Part shown: piece by piece, positions 26,201 to 37,731 of the stretch
How the letters are laid out: every line of letters begins with the position of its first letter
How positions within the stretch are numbered: the stretch's first letter is position 1
Assembly (NCBI GenBank): GCA_963743035.1
Contig: CAVUOB010000009.1
Coordinates: 147,059 to 211,058, forward strand
DNA length: 64,000 nucleotides
Direction of reading: 5' to 3'
DNA from: PALSA-911 sp963743035
Lineage (GTDB): Bacteria; Pseudomonadota; Alphaproteobacteria; Acetobacterales; Acetobacteraceae
Translations under genes and position numbers: made by a program
The notes under the pieces: generated by a model
Seen by the model: the letters and a program-made list of their open reading frames with translations, nothing else
The model's database searches: none
Told to the model about the DNA's origin: nothing

Positions 26201-26308
26201 TTAGAGCAATATCGCTTGAGGTTGTTTCAACCGGGCGATGGAATTGCTCGCTAAAACAAAGACCTAGACCATGATTGCCGCGTCTATCAGCGGCGATCAT
26301 GGTCTAGG
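26201..26308 (-). repeat. Dispersed palindrome-ended repeat, copy B
   Basis: Same unit as at 7192-7299, opposite orientation, 93 of 108 bases identical and no gaps. The palindromic arms (CCTAGACCATGAT type; 26295-26308 and 26263-26276) differ from copy A at two stem positions, and both changes are compensated on the partner arm. Bases 3-5 (TAG, 26306-26304) are the stop codon of the ABC exporter gene. It separates the convergent hemF and exporter genes. Confidence 0.85.
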
Positions 26309-28069
26309 GCGCCAGATCCTGGCTGCGGACGAGGCGGGCGTAGAGTCCGTCATGCTCGATCAGCTGGGCGTGGGTGCCCTGCTCGACCGCACGCCCGGCG
26401 TCGAGCACCACCACCAGGTCGGCGTCGCGCACGGTGGAAAGCCGGTGCGCGATGACGATCGTGGTGCGGCCCTTGCGCAGGGTCGCCAGGGCTTGCTGCA
26501 CCGCCGCCTCGCTCTCGGTGTCGAGCGCGCTGGTTGCCTCGTCCAGCAGCAGGATGCGAGGGTTGCGCAACAGCGCGCGAGCCAGGGTCACGCGCTGCCG
26601 CTGGCCGCCCGGACAGGCGCTGCCCACCAGGCCCGACGCGGGTGGCGAAACCTTCCGGCAGGGCGGCGATGAACCCCGCGGCGGCAGCCGCGCCGGCCGC
26701 CGCCTCCACCTGCTGTTCCGTCGCCCCGGGATGGCCCATGCGTATGTTGGTGCCCACGGTATCGTCGAACAGCAGCGTGTCCTGTCCGACATAGGCGATG
26801 GCGTCGCGCAGGCTGGCGAGCGTCACGCTGCGCACGTCCGCGCCATCGATCTGCACCTTGCCGGTGGTGGCGTCCTGCAATCGCGGGATCAGCGCCAGGG
26901 CGGTGGATTTGCCGGCGCCCGACGGCCCGACCAGCGCCACGGTGGTGCCGGGCAGCGCCTCGAAGCTCAGCCCGCGACAGTCCCGTGCGGCCGTCGGGAT
27001 AGACGAAGCCGACATTGTCGAACACGACATGCCCGCGGCCGGGCGGCAACGGCACCGCGTCGGGCGCATCCAGGATTTTCGGCTGCTCGTCCAGGACCGC
27101 GAAAATGCGGACCAGGCCGGCCAGCCCCTCCTGCACCGCGGCGTTCAGCGAGCCCAGCGCGCGCAGCGGGCGGGAGGCGATCAGCAGCGCGGCGACGAAG
27201 CCGGTGAAATTGCCGATCGTGCTTGCCCCCACCGCCGACCGCCAACCGGCGAACCCGATCACCGCGGCGACCGCGGCGCCGCCCAGCACCTCGAGCAGCG
27301 GATCGACCCGGGCGCGCGAACGGGTCATGCGCAGCAGCGCGCGATAGAGCTGGGCGAACGCCCCTTCGGCGCGATGGGTCTCGGCCTCCTCCAGCCGGTA
27401 GGCGCGCACCGTTCGTGCCTGGGCGAAGCTTTCGTTCAGCAGCGCCGCGGTCTCCCCCATGCGTTCCTGCATGCCGCCGGAGGCGCGGCGAACGCGTTTG
27501 CCGATGCGCTGGATCGGCAGCGCGGCCAGCGGATAGAGCGCCGCCGCGATCAGGCTGAGCACCCAGTCGAGATAGATCATCGAGCCGACCAACCCGACCA
27601 CGGTGATGGCATCCGCCAGACCGTTCACCGCGCGGGTCAATGCCTCACGGATGGTGGCGGCATCGGTGGTGAAGCGGGCCGCGAGCTGGGCCGGCGCCTC
27701 GCGTTCCAGGCGCGACAGATCGGCCCGCACGAGGTGGCCGAACATGCGGGTCTGCAGGTCGCGGATGGTCAGCAGCACCACCTGCTGGACCAGAACATTC
27801 TGGAAATACTGCGCCGCGGCCTTCACCGACGTGACGACGATCACCAGCAGCGGCAACTGGTACAGGATCCGCCGGTCCCGCGCGGTGAACATGGAAAAGG
27901 CGTGGTCGATCACCACGGGATAGAGCGCGGTGGTGCCCGCCATGATGCCGGTGAACAGCAGGACCAGCAGCAGCCGGCCCTTGTAGCGGCGGACATGCTC
28001 GCGCCAGAGGCGGCGCAGCAGCGAGTAGGAGCTTTCGCTGACGGGAGGGGCGGCGCGGACGATGGTCAT
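26304..28069 (-). pseudogene. ABC exporter (MsbA/LapB-like half-transporter), two one-base frameshifts
   Basis: The first 300-odd residues form a six-helix exporter domain (LLLVLLFTGIMAGTTALYPVVI...; FAQARTVRAYRLEEAETH). The ATPase follows in other frames: Walker A LVGPSGAGKSTALALIPRL, Q-loop IAYVGQDTLLFDDT, signature LSG-GQRQRVTLARALLR, Walker B ILLLDEATSALDTESE, switch IVIAHRLSTVRDADL. Frames change near 26982 (extra base in CCC) and near 26608 (CCC again); with both bases removed the protein is ~587 residues, standard. It would export a lipid or peptide. Operon with the nucleotidyltransferase, NUDIX and DUF1285 genes upstream. Confidence 0.88.
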
Positions 28070-28081
28070 CCGCGCCGTGTA

Positions 28082-29284
28082 TCAGTCGCCGCCGCGTCTC
28101 GCCAGTTCGGCCCGGAGCTCGGCCCGGCAGGCGGACGCATCGGCGCGGCACCCGCCGGCCAGCCACCAGGCACGGATCCGGCGCAACAGCGCGCCCATGG
28201 CCGGGCCGGGCGCCACGCCGAGTGCCAGCACGTCGCGGCCTTCCAGGGGAAATACCGGGCGCGGCATCGCGGCCAGACGGGCGCGCAGCCGGCGCCATTC
28301 GGGCGCGTCGCCGCCGGCCAGCCAGGCGCGGTCGATCAGGATATCCGGCGCGTCTTCCGCCAGCAGGCGGCGCAACGCGTCGTCATCGGCTTCCGGTCGC
28401 GGCACCGGCAGGCTGCGCAAGGCGACGAGACGCTCCCGCTCCGCGGTCGATAGCCGCAGCCGCCTGGCAAGCGCTTCCGCATCCCCTTCCAGCAGCGCGG
28501 CCAGGCGCAGGATCGGGTCGGCCGGCGCGCTTGCAGCGACGAGGCGGGCGAGCTTCGCCGGATCCGCCCCCTCCGGCAGCACCGCCCCGAGCACGCCCAG
28601 CTCTCCCATCAGCTTGACCGCGCCGGATGGATCGGGTGCGGACAGAATGCGCTGCAATTCTGACCAGATGCGCTCCACCGACAGGATCGCCAGCCCGGCC
28701 AGCGAGCCTCGGATCGCCGCCAGCGCGGCCGGATCCGGCGCGCCGGTGCCGTAGCGGGCGTGGAAGCGGAAGAAGCGGAGAATGCGCAGGTAATCCTCGG
28801 CGATGCGGGTCGCGGGATCGCCGACGAAGCGGACCACGCCGACGCTGAGGTCGGCGATGCCGCCGAAATAATCGTACACCGCGCCGTCGGCGGCCATCGA
28901 CATCGCGTTGATGGTGAAATCCCGCCGTGCCGCATCCACCTGCCAGTCATCGGTGAAGACGACGCTGGCATGCCGCCCGTCGGTTTCCACATCGCGGCGC
29001 AGCGTGGTCACCTCAAAGCCGCGGCCGTCCGTCACCGCCGTGACCGTGCCGTGCTCGATGCCGGTTGGCACCGCGCGGATACCGGCCTCGGCGAGGGCAC
29101 GGACCACTTCCTCCGGCGGGCGGGGCGTGGCGAGGTCGATATCCGCCACTTTCCGGCCGGCCAGCGCATCGCGCACCGCGCCGCCGACCACGCGTGCCTC
29201 GGGCAGCGCGGCCAGTACCGCACGCAGGCTGGGGTCGGCGAGGAATTCGGGCGGCTCGATGCGCAGCGATGGCGCTTCGTTCAA
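28082..29284 (-). CDS. CCA tRNA nucleotidyltransferase / poly(A) polymerase family protein
   Basis: 400 residues from a TTG start that overlaps the NUDIX stop (TTGA). Class II nucleotidyltransferase: VVGGAVRDAL, then DIDLATP as the metal-binding carboxylates, the RRDFTINAM motif (ARRDFTINAMSM), and the YLRILRFFRFHARYG motif of the head-neck region. It adds or repairs the CCA 3' end of tRNA; in alphaproteobacteria this form usually does that job. The tRNAs in this window encode CCA, so its main role would be repair. Confidence 0.9.
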   Translation of the reverse strand: MNEAPSLRIEPPEFLADPSLRAVLAALPEARVVGGAVRDALAGRKVADIDLATPRPPEEVVRALAEAGIRAVPTGIEHGTVTAVTDGRGFEVTTLRRDVETDGRHASVVFTDDWQVDAARRDFTINAMSMAADGAVYDYFGGIADLSVGVVRFVGDPATRIAEDYLRILRFFRFHARYGTGAPDPAALAAIRGSLAGLAILSVERIWSELQRILSAPDPSGAVKLMGELGVLGAVLPEGADPAKLARLVAASAPADPILRLAALLEGDAEALARRLRLSTAERERLVALRSLPVPRPEADDDALRRLLAEDAPDILIDRAWLAGGDAPEWRRLRARLAAMPRPVFPLEGRDVLALGVAPGPAMGALLRRIRAWWLAGGCRADASACRAELRAELARRGGD

Positions 29285-29901
29285 GCTTCACCGCGCAGAT
29301 GGCGGGCCAGATGCACCAGAATGGCGGCCGTCGCCCCCCAGACGAAATGGTCGGGATGCGGCCAGACCCAGAATTCCCGCATCCGCCCGCGCGAACAATG
29401 CATCTCCCGCCGCGGTGCCGCGGGGTCGAGCAGCACGGAGAACGGCAGTTCGAACACCGCTTCAACCTCATGCGGAGAGGGCACGAATTCCAATCCCGGC
29501 CGGATCAAGCCAAGCACGGGGGTGATCCGGTAACCGGTGCCGGTGACATAGGTCGACAACCGTCCGAGCAGTTCCACATCGGCCGGCGCGAGGCCGATCT
29601 CCTCCTCGGCTTCCCGCAACGCCGCAGCCTCGGGGCCCGAATCCTCGGGGTCGATCCGCCCGCCCGGGAAGCTCACCTGTCCGGCATGCTTGTTCAGATG
29701 CGCGGTGCGCTTGGTCAGCAATACGCCGGGAACCGGGCGCAGCACGATCGGCACCAGCACCGCCGCCTCCACCAGCGGCCCGTCGAACGGGTCGGTCGGG
29801 TCATCCAGGCGCGGCGCGAAGATGTCATGCGGCGCATCGGATCCCTGCGTGTGCGGCCCGGCCAGCCCGGACAAGCGAGCACGCAGCTCGTCGGCGGTCA
29901 T
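29281..29901 (-). CDS. NUDIX hydrolase, CoA pyrophosphatase type
   Basis: 206 residues from ATG 29901. The NUDIX box is readable as GGRIDPEDSGPEAAALREAEEEIGL with the essential REAEEEIG; the preceding HAGQVSFPGG and an earlier LTKRTAHLNKH are typical of the NudL/CoA-diphosphatase group, which splits CoA and acyl-CoA to phosphopantetheine and 3',5'-ADP. It overlaps the nucleotidyltransferase gene by four bases. Confidence 0.9.
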   Translation of the reverse strand: MTADELRARLSGLAGPHTQGSDAPHDIFAPRLDDPTDPFDGPLVEAAVLVPIVLRPVPGVLLTKRTAHLNKHAGQVSFPGGRIDPEDSGPEAAALREAEEEIGLAPADVELLGRLSTYVTGTGYRITPVLGLIRPGLEFVPSPHEVEAVFELPFSVLLDPAAPRREMHCSRGRMREFWVWPHPDHFVWGATAAILVHLARHLRGEA

Positions 29902-29917
29902 CCGTTCCCCGTTCCGG

Positions 29918-30580
29918 CTATTCGTCGGCGTCCGGCAGCTCGCCCAGGCTGAAGAATTTCCCTTGGCTCCATACGCCCAGCATCTGCCGTCCATTGACCC
30001 ATTCCGGCACCGCCAGCGCCACCAGCTCGTAATAGACCGCGCGGCCGATCCGCGCTTCGACCGCCAGGTGCCCGCCGCCAGGGCGCACCAGGATATAGGG
30101 GGTCGGCTCACAGGTCAGCAGGTCATGGGCGACCCGGATCGGATGCTCCGGCCCGGCCGCGATGACCTGGTCCACATTGGTGCGAAACGACAGGGTCTGC
30201 TGCTGGCCGTCGCCGGTCCAATCCAGCTCTACCGCCACGAAGGGCGCGTCTTCCACCTCGATCCGGCCGCGCTCGGCCGGGGTTTCGAGCCAGAACGAGC
30301 CGTCTGCCTCGCGCTTGAGCACGCTGGCGAACAGGCAGACCAGTTCCTTACGGCCGATCGGACTGCCGCGATACATCCAGGTGCCGTCCCGGCGGATCAC
30401 GAAGGGCAGGTCGCCGCACTCGATCGGTACCCGCTTCGGGCGGGGCGGGGCAGCCGCTTCAGCGCTCGGTCGGGGACACGAAGATAGGGATGGGGAAGGT
30501 ATCGGCATCTCGATAGGCAATAGCGGCTTCGGGAATTCTTCCCCAAAGGATCCCAGAGGGGTTCCGCCCGATTGCGTCAT
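29918..30580 (-). CDS. DUF1285 domain-containing protein
   Basis: 220 residues from ATG 30580, with GAGG 5 bases upstream. After a Pro-rich N-terminus (~50 residues) the DUF1285 domain has CGDLPFVIRRDGTWMYRGSP, RKELVCLFASVLKREADGSFWL and PFVAVELDW. Function unknown, though the family is common in alphaproteobacteria upstream of a moxR operon. First gene of the minus-strand unit, divergent from moxR. Confidence 0.88.
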   Translation of the reverse strand: MTQSGGTPLGSFGEEFPKPLLPIEMPIPSPSLSSCPRPSAEAAAPPRPKRVPIECGDLPFVIRRDGTWMYRGSPIGRKELVCLFASVLKREADGSFWLETPAERGRIEVEDAPFVAVELDWTGDGQQQTLSFRTNVDQVIAAGPEHPIRVAHDLLTCEPTPYILVRPGGGHLAVEARIGRAVYYELVALAVPEWVNGRQMLGVWSQGKFFSLGELPDADE

Positions 30581-30676
30581 GCTCGCCTCGTTCACGTTCT
30601 CATCCCCAATCTGTCGCGGCGCTTTCGTCGGTCCATCTGATATAGGTAGCATTACCCCGTCGATGAAAGTGCCCAT

Positions 30677-31754
<1,078 letters not shown>

Positions 31755-31762
<8 letters not shown>

Positions 31763-32630
31763 TCCCGCCACCCGCCTCGGGGCTCGCCGCGCGGAAGCGC
31801 TCGGCGCCCGCCTGCCGCCGCTGCTGGTCGCCGCCGAGCGGGTGGCCGCGACCGTCGCGCAAGGCATCCACGGTCGTCGCCGGACCGGCCAGGGCGAGAG
31901 CTTCTGGCAGTTCCGCCCGTTCACCGCCGGGGATCTGGTCGCCCGCATCGACTGGCGCCAATCCGCCAAATCCGACCGCGCCTTCGTGCGCGAGACCGAA
32001 TGGGAGGCAGCCCAGACCGTCGTGCTGTGGCGCGACGCCTCCCCCTCGATGCGCTGGCACTCGCGGCTGGCGGCGAGCGACAAGCAGGAGCGCGCCGGAT
32101 TGCTGCTGCTGGCGCTGGCCGCCCTGCTGCTGCGCGGCGGAGAGCGCGTGGCATTGCTGGGAGAGCGTCCGGTCTCCGGCCGTGCCGGGCTCGATAGGCT
32201 GGCAGGCATGCTGGAACGCGATGCCGGAACGCAGCCCCCGTCCGGCCTGCCGCCTGACGCCCTGCTGCCGCGCCATGCCCGCCTGGTGCTGATCGGCGAC
32301 TTCCTGGCGCCGCTGGAACAGGTGCAGGCCAGCGTCGCCCGCTTCGCCGCCATTCCCACCGGCCTGCACATGCTGCAGGTGCTGGATCCCGCGGAGGCGA
32401 CCTTGCCCTATCAGGGCCGGATCCGTTTCCAGGGCCTGGAACGCGAGGCCGACACGCTGATCCCGCGGGTAGAGGCGGTGCGCGACGCCTATACCCGAGC
32501 CCTGGAGGCGCATCAGGCCGGGCTTGCCGCCATCGCCGCCGGCGCGGGATGCAGCTTCGCGATCCATCGCACCGATCACCCGGCCGAGGCCGCGCTGCTC
32601 GGCCTCTATACCGCCCTGGCGCCGCGCTGA
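31755..32630 (+). CDS. DUF58 domain-containing protein (vWA-like)
   Basis: 291 residues from a TTG that overlaps the end of moxR. DUF58 core FRPFTAGDLVARIDWRQSAK with an adjacent RAFVRETE, and a MIDAS-like DASPS in VVLWRDASPSMRW. Likely cytoplasmic, acting with MoxR. It overlaps the next gene by one base (TGATG). Confidence 0.92.
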
Positions 32631-35455
32631 TGCTCGCCACCCTGGTTTTCACCGCACCCTGGGCGCTGGTCGGGCTGGCGGCCTTGCCGCTGCTGTGGTG
32701 GCTGCTGCGTGTCACCCCGCCGGCACCGCGCGTCGAGCGGTTCCCGGCCATACGACTGCTCGCCGGCCTGGTCGCGCGCCAGGAAACTCCGGCGCGCACG
32801 CCGCCCTGGCTGCTGGCGCTGCGCCTCCTGGCCGCGGGGCTGGTGATTCTGGCGCTGTCCGGCCCGGTGCTGGACGCCGGCGGCAGCCTGCCCGGCCACG
32901 GGCCGGTGCTGCTGGTCATCGACGATGGCTGGGCCGCCGCGCCGGATTGGCCGCGTCGGATGCAGGCTGCCGGCAACGTGCTGGACCGCGCCCAGCGCGC
33001 CGGCCGGCCGGCCGCGTTGCTGGCGACCGCGCCAGATCCCACCGGCGCTCCGCCGGCGGCGACGCCGCCGATGCCGGTGCAGGAACTGCGCGCCCGGCTG
33101 GCGGCGCTGGCCCCGCGCCCCTGGCCGCCCGACCGCGCCGCCGCCGCCGCTGCGCTGGCGGCCTGGAAGCATCCCGGCGCCGCGATCGTCTATCTGGCCG
33201 ACGGGCTGACCGACGGCGCCGATTTTTCCGGCTTCGCCACCGCCCTCGGCAATACCGGGACAGTGACCGAACTTTGCTGCGACCGCCCGCCGGCGCGGCT
33301 GTTGCTGCCGCCACGCGCCGAGGCCGACAAGCTGGTGGCGCGGCTGGCGCAGGTGCCGCAGCCGGTTGCCGGGGAAGCCGCGGTGCTGGCGCAAAGCGGC
33401 GATGGCCGCACCCTGGCGCGCGCGGTCATCCCGCTGCCAGCGGGCGCTGCCACCGGCGAGGCGACGATCGCCCTGCCCCCGGAGCTGCGCAACCGGCTGA
33501 CCCGGATGGTGCTGGAAAACATGCCCTCGGCCGGTTCCGTCACATTGCTGGACGAACGCTGGCGCCGGCGGCCGGTCGGGCTGCTTGCCGGCGATCAGGC
33601 GGCTTTGCGCCAGGGCGGCGGCGAAACCCCGTTGACCGGGCCGTTGTATTTCCTGCGCCGCGCCCTCGCGCCCTATACCGAATTGCGGGAGGGCAGCCTG
33701 GACCAGCTGCTGGCGCGTGACCTGTCGGTGATGGTTCTGGCCGACCGGCCGCTGACGAGCGCACAGGAACGCGCCGCTCTCACCCGTTGGGTGGAGCAGG
33801 GCGGCCTGCTGATCCGCTTCGCCGGTCCCCGCTCCACCGGCGCGGGCATGGCGGACATCTCGTCTGCTTACTCGCCGGGCGATCCGCGTGCCGCGCTGGC
33901 CGATCCGCTGCTGCCGGAGAAGCTGCTGGACGGGGAGCGCCAGCTCGGCGGCGCGCTGTCCTGGTCCCAGCCTGCGGGTCTCGCCCCCTTCCCGCCCGAT
34001 TCGCCCTTCGCCGGCCTGGCGGTGCCCGACGAGGTGAAGATCAGCCGCCAGGTATTGGCCGAGCCGTCGCCGGGTCTGGCGACGCATAGCTGGGCGACGC
34101 TTGCCGACGGCACGCCGCTGGTGACCGAGGCCACGCGCGGGGCCGGGCGGGTGGTGCTGTTCCATGTCACCGCCAATGCCGACTGGTCGAACCTGCCGCT
34201 CTCGGGCCTGTTCGTGGACATGCTGCGCCGGCTGGTCCAGCTCTCGGTCGGCATCGCCGACACCGCCGATGACACGCTGCTATCGCCGGTAGAGACACTG
34301 GATGGCTACGGCCAGCTCGGCCCGCCGCCGCCGGCCGCCGCCGGCCTGAGGGGGCGTGAACTGGCCACCGCGCTGGCCTCGCCGCGCCATCCGCCAGGGC
34401 TGTATGGGCCGGAGAACGGCCGCCGCGCCCTGAACCTCGGCGCCATGCTGGCCGCGCCGGAGCCCGCGCCCACGGTCACCGGCGCGCGGCTGGAGACGAT
34501 CGGCAACGCAGTGCCCGAACGCCCGATCGGCCCCTGGCTGCTGAGCGCGGCGCTGCTGTTGCTGGTCGTCGATCTTCTCATCGGTCTGCTGCTGCGCGGG
34601 CTGCTGACGGCCGGAACCAAGGGGAAAATGGCCGCGACCGTGCTGGTTCTGATGCTTGGCATCGGCCCAGGCGTGCAGGCCGACGCGCAGGCACAGGAGA
34701 TCGCCAGCGACCATCCCGCGCTGGCGACCCGGCTGGCCGCAATCGTCACCGGCAACGATGCCGCCGACCGGCTGGCGCAGGCTGAACTCACCGGGCTCAC
34801 CACCTATGTCAACCGCCGCACCGCGGCCAGCCTGGCGCCGCCTGACGCAGTGACGCCCGGGCAGGACGACCTGAGCTTTTATCCATTGCTCTACTGGCCG
34901 ATCACTGCCGATGCACAGGCGCTGGCCCCCGCCGCCGTCTCCGCGCTGAACGACTACATGGAGCGCGGCGGGATCGTGCTGATCGACACCAATGGCGGAT
35001 CGGAGGGGAGTGCCGGCAGCGGTGCCGGTTTCGCCCCGGGCGTGGAAGCGGCCTTGCAGCGCGCCGGGACCGGCCTGTCCATTCCGCCGCTGGCGCCGCT
35101 GACCTCCGATCACGTGCTGGCGCGGGCATTCTACCTGTTGTCGGAATTCCCGGGTCGCTACAGCGGCGAGACGGTCTGGGTGCAGCGCGACCAGGACCGT
35201 GCCAATGACAGTGTCAGCCCGGTGATCATCGGCGCCAATGGCTGGGCCGCCGCCTGGGCGGTGGACGGCGCGGGACGCAACCCATACGCCACGCTGCCCA
35301 ACAATTCCGCCTCCGGGACCGCGAGCACCAACAGCGCGCGCCAGCGGCTGCTGGCCTACCGCTTCGGCGTCAATCTGGTGATGTATGCGCTGACCGGCAA
35401 CTACAAGGGCGACCAGGTGCACGTGCCGCAAATCCTGCAGCGTCTCGGTCAATGA
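32630..35455 (+). CDS. DUF4159 domain protein with BatA-type N-terminus
   Basis: 941 residues. Two N-terminal membrane segments (about residues 8-26 and 60-80) as in BatA-like proteins, a middle part with vWA- and glutamine-amidotransferase-like folds (e.g. EQGGLLIRFAGPR), a transmembrane stretch near residues 634-658, then DUF4159 (DDLSFYPLLYWPI, YMERGGIVLIDT) reaching the C-terminus. Inner-membrane component of the MoxR/DUF58 module. The partner's exact activity is unknown. Confidence 0.9.
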   Translation: MLATLVFTAPWALVGLAALPLLWWLLRVTPPAPRVERFPAIRLLAGLVARQETPARTPPWLLALRLLAAGLVILALSGPVLDAGGSLPGHGPVLLVIDDGWAAAPDWPRRMQAAGNVLDRAQRAGRPAALLATAPDPTGAPPAATPPMPVQELRARLAALAPRPWPPDRAAAAAALAAWKHPGAAIVYLADGLTDGADFSGFATALGNTGTVTELCCDRPPARLLLPPRAEADKLVARLAQVPQPVAGEAAVLAQSGDGRTLARAVIPLPAGAATGEATIALPPELRNRLTRMVLENMPSAGSVTLLDERWRRRPVGLLAGDQAALRQGGGETPLTGPLYFLRRALAPYTELREGSLDQLLARDLSVMVLADRPLTSAQERAALTRWVEQGGLLIRFAGPRSTGAGMADISSAYSPGDPRAALADPLLPEKLLDGERQLGGALSWSQPAGLAPFPPDSPFAGLAVPDEVKISRQVLAEPSPGLATHSWATLADGTPLVTEATRGAGRVVLFHVTANADWSNLPLSGLFVDMLRRLVQLSVGIADTADDTLLSPVETLDGYGQLGPPPPAAAGLRGRELATALASPRHPPGLYGPENGRRALNLGAMLAAPEPAPTVTGARLETIGNAVPERPIGPWLLSAALLLLVVDLLIGLLLRGLLTAGTKGKMAATVLVLMLGIGPGVQADAQAQEIASDHPALATRLAAIVTGNDAADRLAQAELTGLTTYVNRRTAASLAPPDAVTPGQDDLSFYPLLYWPITADAQALAPAAVSALNDYMERGGIVLIDTNGGSEGSAGSGAGFAPGVEAALQRAGTGLSIPPLAPLTSDHVLARAFYLLSEFPGRYSGETVWVQRDQDRANDSVSPVIIGANGWAAAWAVDGAGRNPYATLPNNSASGTASTNSARQRLLAYRFGVNLVMYALTGNYKGDQVHVPQILQRLGQ

Positions 35456-35494
35456 GGTCGGGACCAATGAGACAAGGCCAATGATTGGGGGCCG

Positions 35495-37609
35495 ATGATG
35501 CATCTTGAACAGGCCATCGCGGCGCTGCGCTTCTCGCCGCTGGTTCCGGTCTGGCTGCTCGTGCTCCTGGGCGTGCTCTGCGTGCTCGCCCTGGTCCCGG
35601 CCTTCTGGCGCCGTGCGCGCGGCGCGCTGCTGCGCGCGGCTGGCTTCGCGGTGCTGCTGCTATGGCTGTCGGGTCCGTTGCTGGTGCAGGAAAGCCGGGA
35701 AAGCCTGCCCGATATCGGGCTGCTGGTGGTCGACCAGACCGCCTCCATGCAGATCGGCGAGCGGGCCCGGCTCGCCGAGGCCGCCCGTGCCGCGATCGCT
35801 GACCAGGCCGGCCATCTGCCGGGCCTGGAACTGCGTACGATCACGGTGCCGGAAGGCGGCAACACCGGCACCAATCTGTTTACCGCCATCGAGCGGGCGC
35901 TGGCGGACGTTCCCCGCACCCGCTTCGCCGGGACGATCATGATCACCGACGGCGAGGTGCACGATACGCCATCCCCGGAACATGCGGCCAAAACACTCGA
36001 CAACACCCCGCTGAACGTGCTGATCGCCGCCGCCGGCGAGGAGACGGACCGGCGGCTGCGGGTGATCGAGGCGCCGTCCTACGGCCTCGTCGGCAAGCCG
36101 GTCACGTTGCGCGCGATCGTCGAGGATCTGGGCGTGGCGCATCCCGGCGGCACCGCCCGCCTGACCATCCGCCGTGACGGCGAGCCGGTGCGCATCCAGA
36201 GCGTGCCGGTGGGCACCGAGCAGAGTATCGAGATCCCGATCACCCGCGCCGGCCCCACGGTGGTCGAGCTTTCCGCCGAGCCACTGGCGGGCGAGATCTC
36301 GACGATGAACAACCGCGCCGTGATCGAGATCAACGGCGTGCGCGACCGCCTGCGCGTGCTGCTGATCTCCGGCGAGCCGCATTCCGGAGAGCGCACCTGG
36401 CGCCGGCTGCTGAAGGCCGATCCGGCGGTGGATCTGGTACATTTCACCATCCTGCGCCCGCCGGAAAAGGACGATCAGACGCCGCTGAACGAGCTGGCGC
36501 TGATCGCCTTTCCGGTGCGTGAGCTGTTTCTCGACAAGCTCGACAGCTTCGACCTGATCGTGCTGGACCGGTTCCAGAACCGCGGCCTGCTGCCCACACC
36601 CTATCTTGGCTACATCGCCGACCATATTCGCGACGGCGGCGCCCTGCTGCTGTCGGTCGGGCCGGAATTCACCGGTGCCACCAGCCTGGCCTCGACACCG
36701 CTCGGCGCCGTGCTGCCGGCGCGTCCGGCCCCGGTGCGCGCCGTGGTGAACGGTGCCTTCCGCCCGCTGGTGACCGACCTCGGCGCGCGCCACCCGGTCA
36801 CCCAGGCTTTGGCCGGCGCCAATACCGCCGGCAACGCTCCCGATTGGGGTTCCTGGTACCGCCGCATCGATCCCGTCGGCGTGCGCGGCGACGTGCTGAT
36901 GAGCGCCGCGGACGGTTCGCCGCTGTTGATTACTGCGCGCTACGGCAAGGGCCGGGCGGCCCTGCTGCTGTCGGACCAGATCTGGCTGTGGTCGCGCGGG
37001 CACCAGGGCGGCGGTCCGCAGGCGGAGCTGCTGCGCCGCGTCGCGCATTGGCTGATGCAGGAGCCGGAGCTGGAGGAGAACGCGCTGACCGCCCGCGTGG
37101 CGGATGCCAGCCTGCATATCGAGCGTCGGACCACCGATCCGGCCGCGCCCGAAACCGTCACCGTCACCGACCCCGACGGCAAGCGCAGCAGCGTTACGTT
37201 GGAAGCGTCCGGCCCGGGGCGCGCGACCGCCAACCTGCCCGCCGGTCTGCCCGGCGTCTGGCAGGTGACCGATGGGCTCCGCACCGCCTACGCGGCCTCC
37301 GGCGCGGTCAACCCTCCGGAGCTGGCGGATCTGCGCGCCACCGCCAGCATCCTCTCGCCGGTGGCCCGGGCCTTGGGCGGCGGCGTGCATTGGCTCGGCA
37401 CCGGGAGCGCCGGCGCCCCCCCGGTGGTCCCCGAGCTGCGCCGCACCGAAGCCGGCCGCACGGCTTCCGGCAGCGCCTGGATCGGACTGGCTTCACGCCA
37501 CGACCACATTGTGACGGGGATTGCCGGCCTCGCTTTGTTGCCGGCCTGGCTCGCCTTGCCGATGATGCTGGGGCTGCTGCTGGCGGCCTGGCGCCGGGAA
37601 GGCGCATAG
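35495..37609 (+). CDS. Membrane protein with vWA/glutamine-amidotransferase-like region (MoxR-module partner)
   Basis: 704 residues. Two N-terminal helices (about residues 17-37 and 46-62) precede LPDIGLLVVDQTASMQIG, a MIDAS-like DxTxS pattern. The middle is beta-rich; a class I amidotransferase-like fold (DRFQNRGLLPTPYLGYIADH, GGALLLSVGPEF) lies around residues 350-400; one helix closes the C-terminus. No catalytic Cys triad seen, so the fold is probably non-enzymatic. It is last in the module with moxR, DUF58 and DUF4159. Confidence 0.82.
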   Translation: MMHLEQAIAALRFSPLVPVWLLVLLGVLCVLALVPAFWRRARGALLRAAGFAVLLLWLSGPLLVQESRESLPDIGLLVVDQTASMQIGERARLAEAARAAIADQAGHLPGLELRTITVPEGGNTGTNLFTAIERALADVPRTRFAGTIMITDGEVHDTPSPEHAAKTLDNTPLNVLIAAAGEETDRRLRVIEAPSYGLVGKPVTLRAIVEDLGVAHPGGTARLTIRRDGEPVRIQSVPVGTEQSIEIPITRAGPTVVELSAEPLAGEISTMNNRAVIEINGVRDRLRVLLISGEPHSGERTWRRLLKADPAVDLVHFTILRPPEKDDQTPLNELALIAFPVRELFLDKLDSFDLIVLDRFQNRGLLPTPYLGYIADHIRDGGALLLSVGPEFTGATSLASTPLGAVLPARPAPVRAVVNGAFRPLVTDLGARHPVTQALAGANTAGNAPDWGSWYRRIDPVGVRGDVLMSAADGSPLLITARYGKGRAALLLSDQIWLWSRGHQGGGPQAELLRRVAHWLMQEPELEENALTARVADASLHIERRTTDPAAPETVTVTDPDGKRSSVTLEASGPGRATANLPAGLPGVWQVTDGLRTAYAASGAVNPPELADLRATASILSPVARALGGGVHWLGTGSAGAPPVVPELRRTEAGRTASGSAWIGLASRHDHIVTGIAGLALLPAWLALPMMLGLLLAAWRREGA

Positions 37610-37731
37610 TCAGCCTGCCCGTCCAACCTGATCCTGAAAGGATTCGTGTCTTTCGCCCCTCCCCGCCTACAGGACCCCGACCTTCCCCACGCACACCCTC
37701 CGGGCCACCCGGACGCACGACATCGACCCTG

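Noticed and set aside
26201..26308. Insertion sequence end
   Set aside because: No transposase is adjacent and the unit is about 108 bp in both copies; it behaves as a small dispersed repeat.
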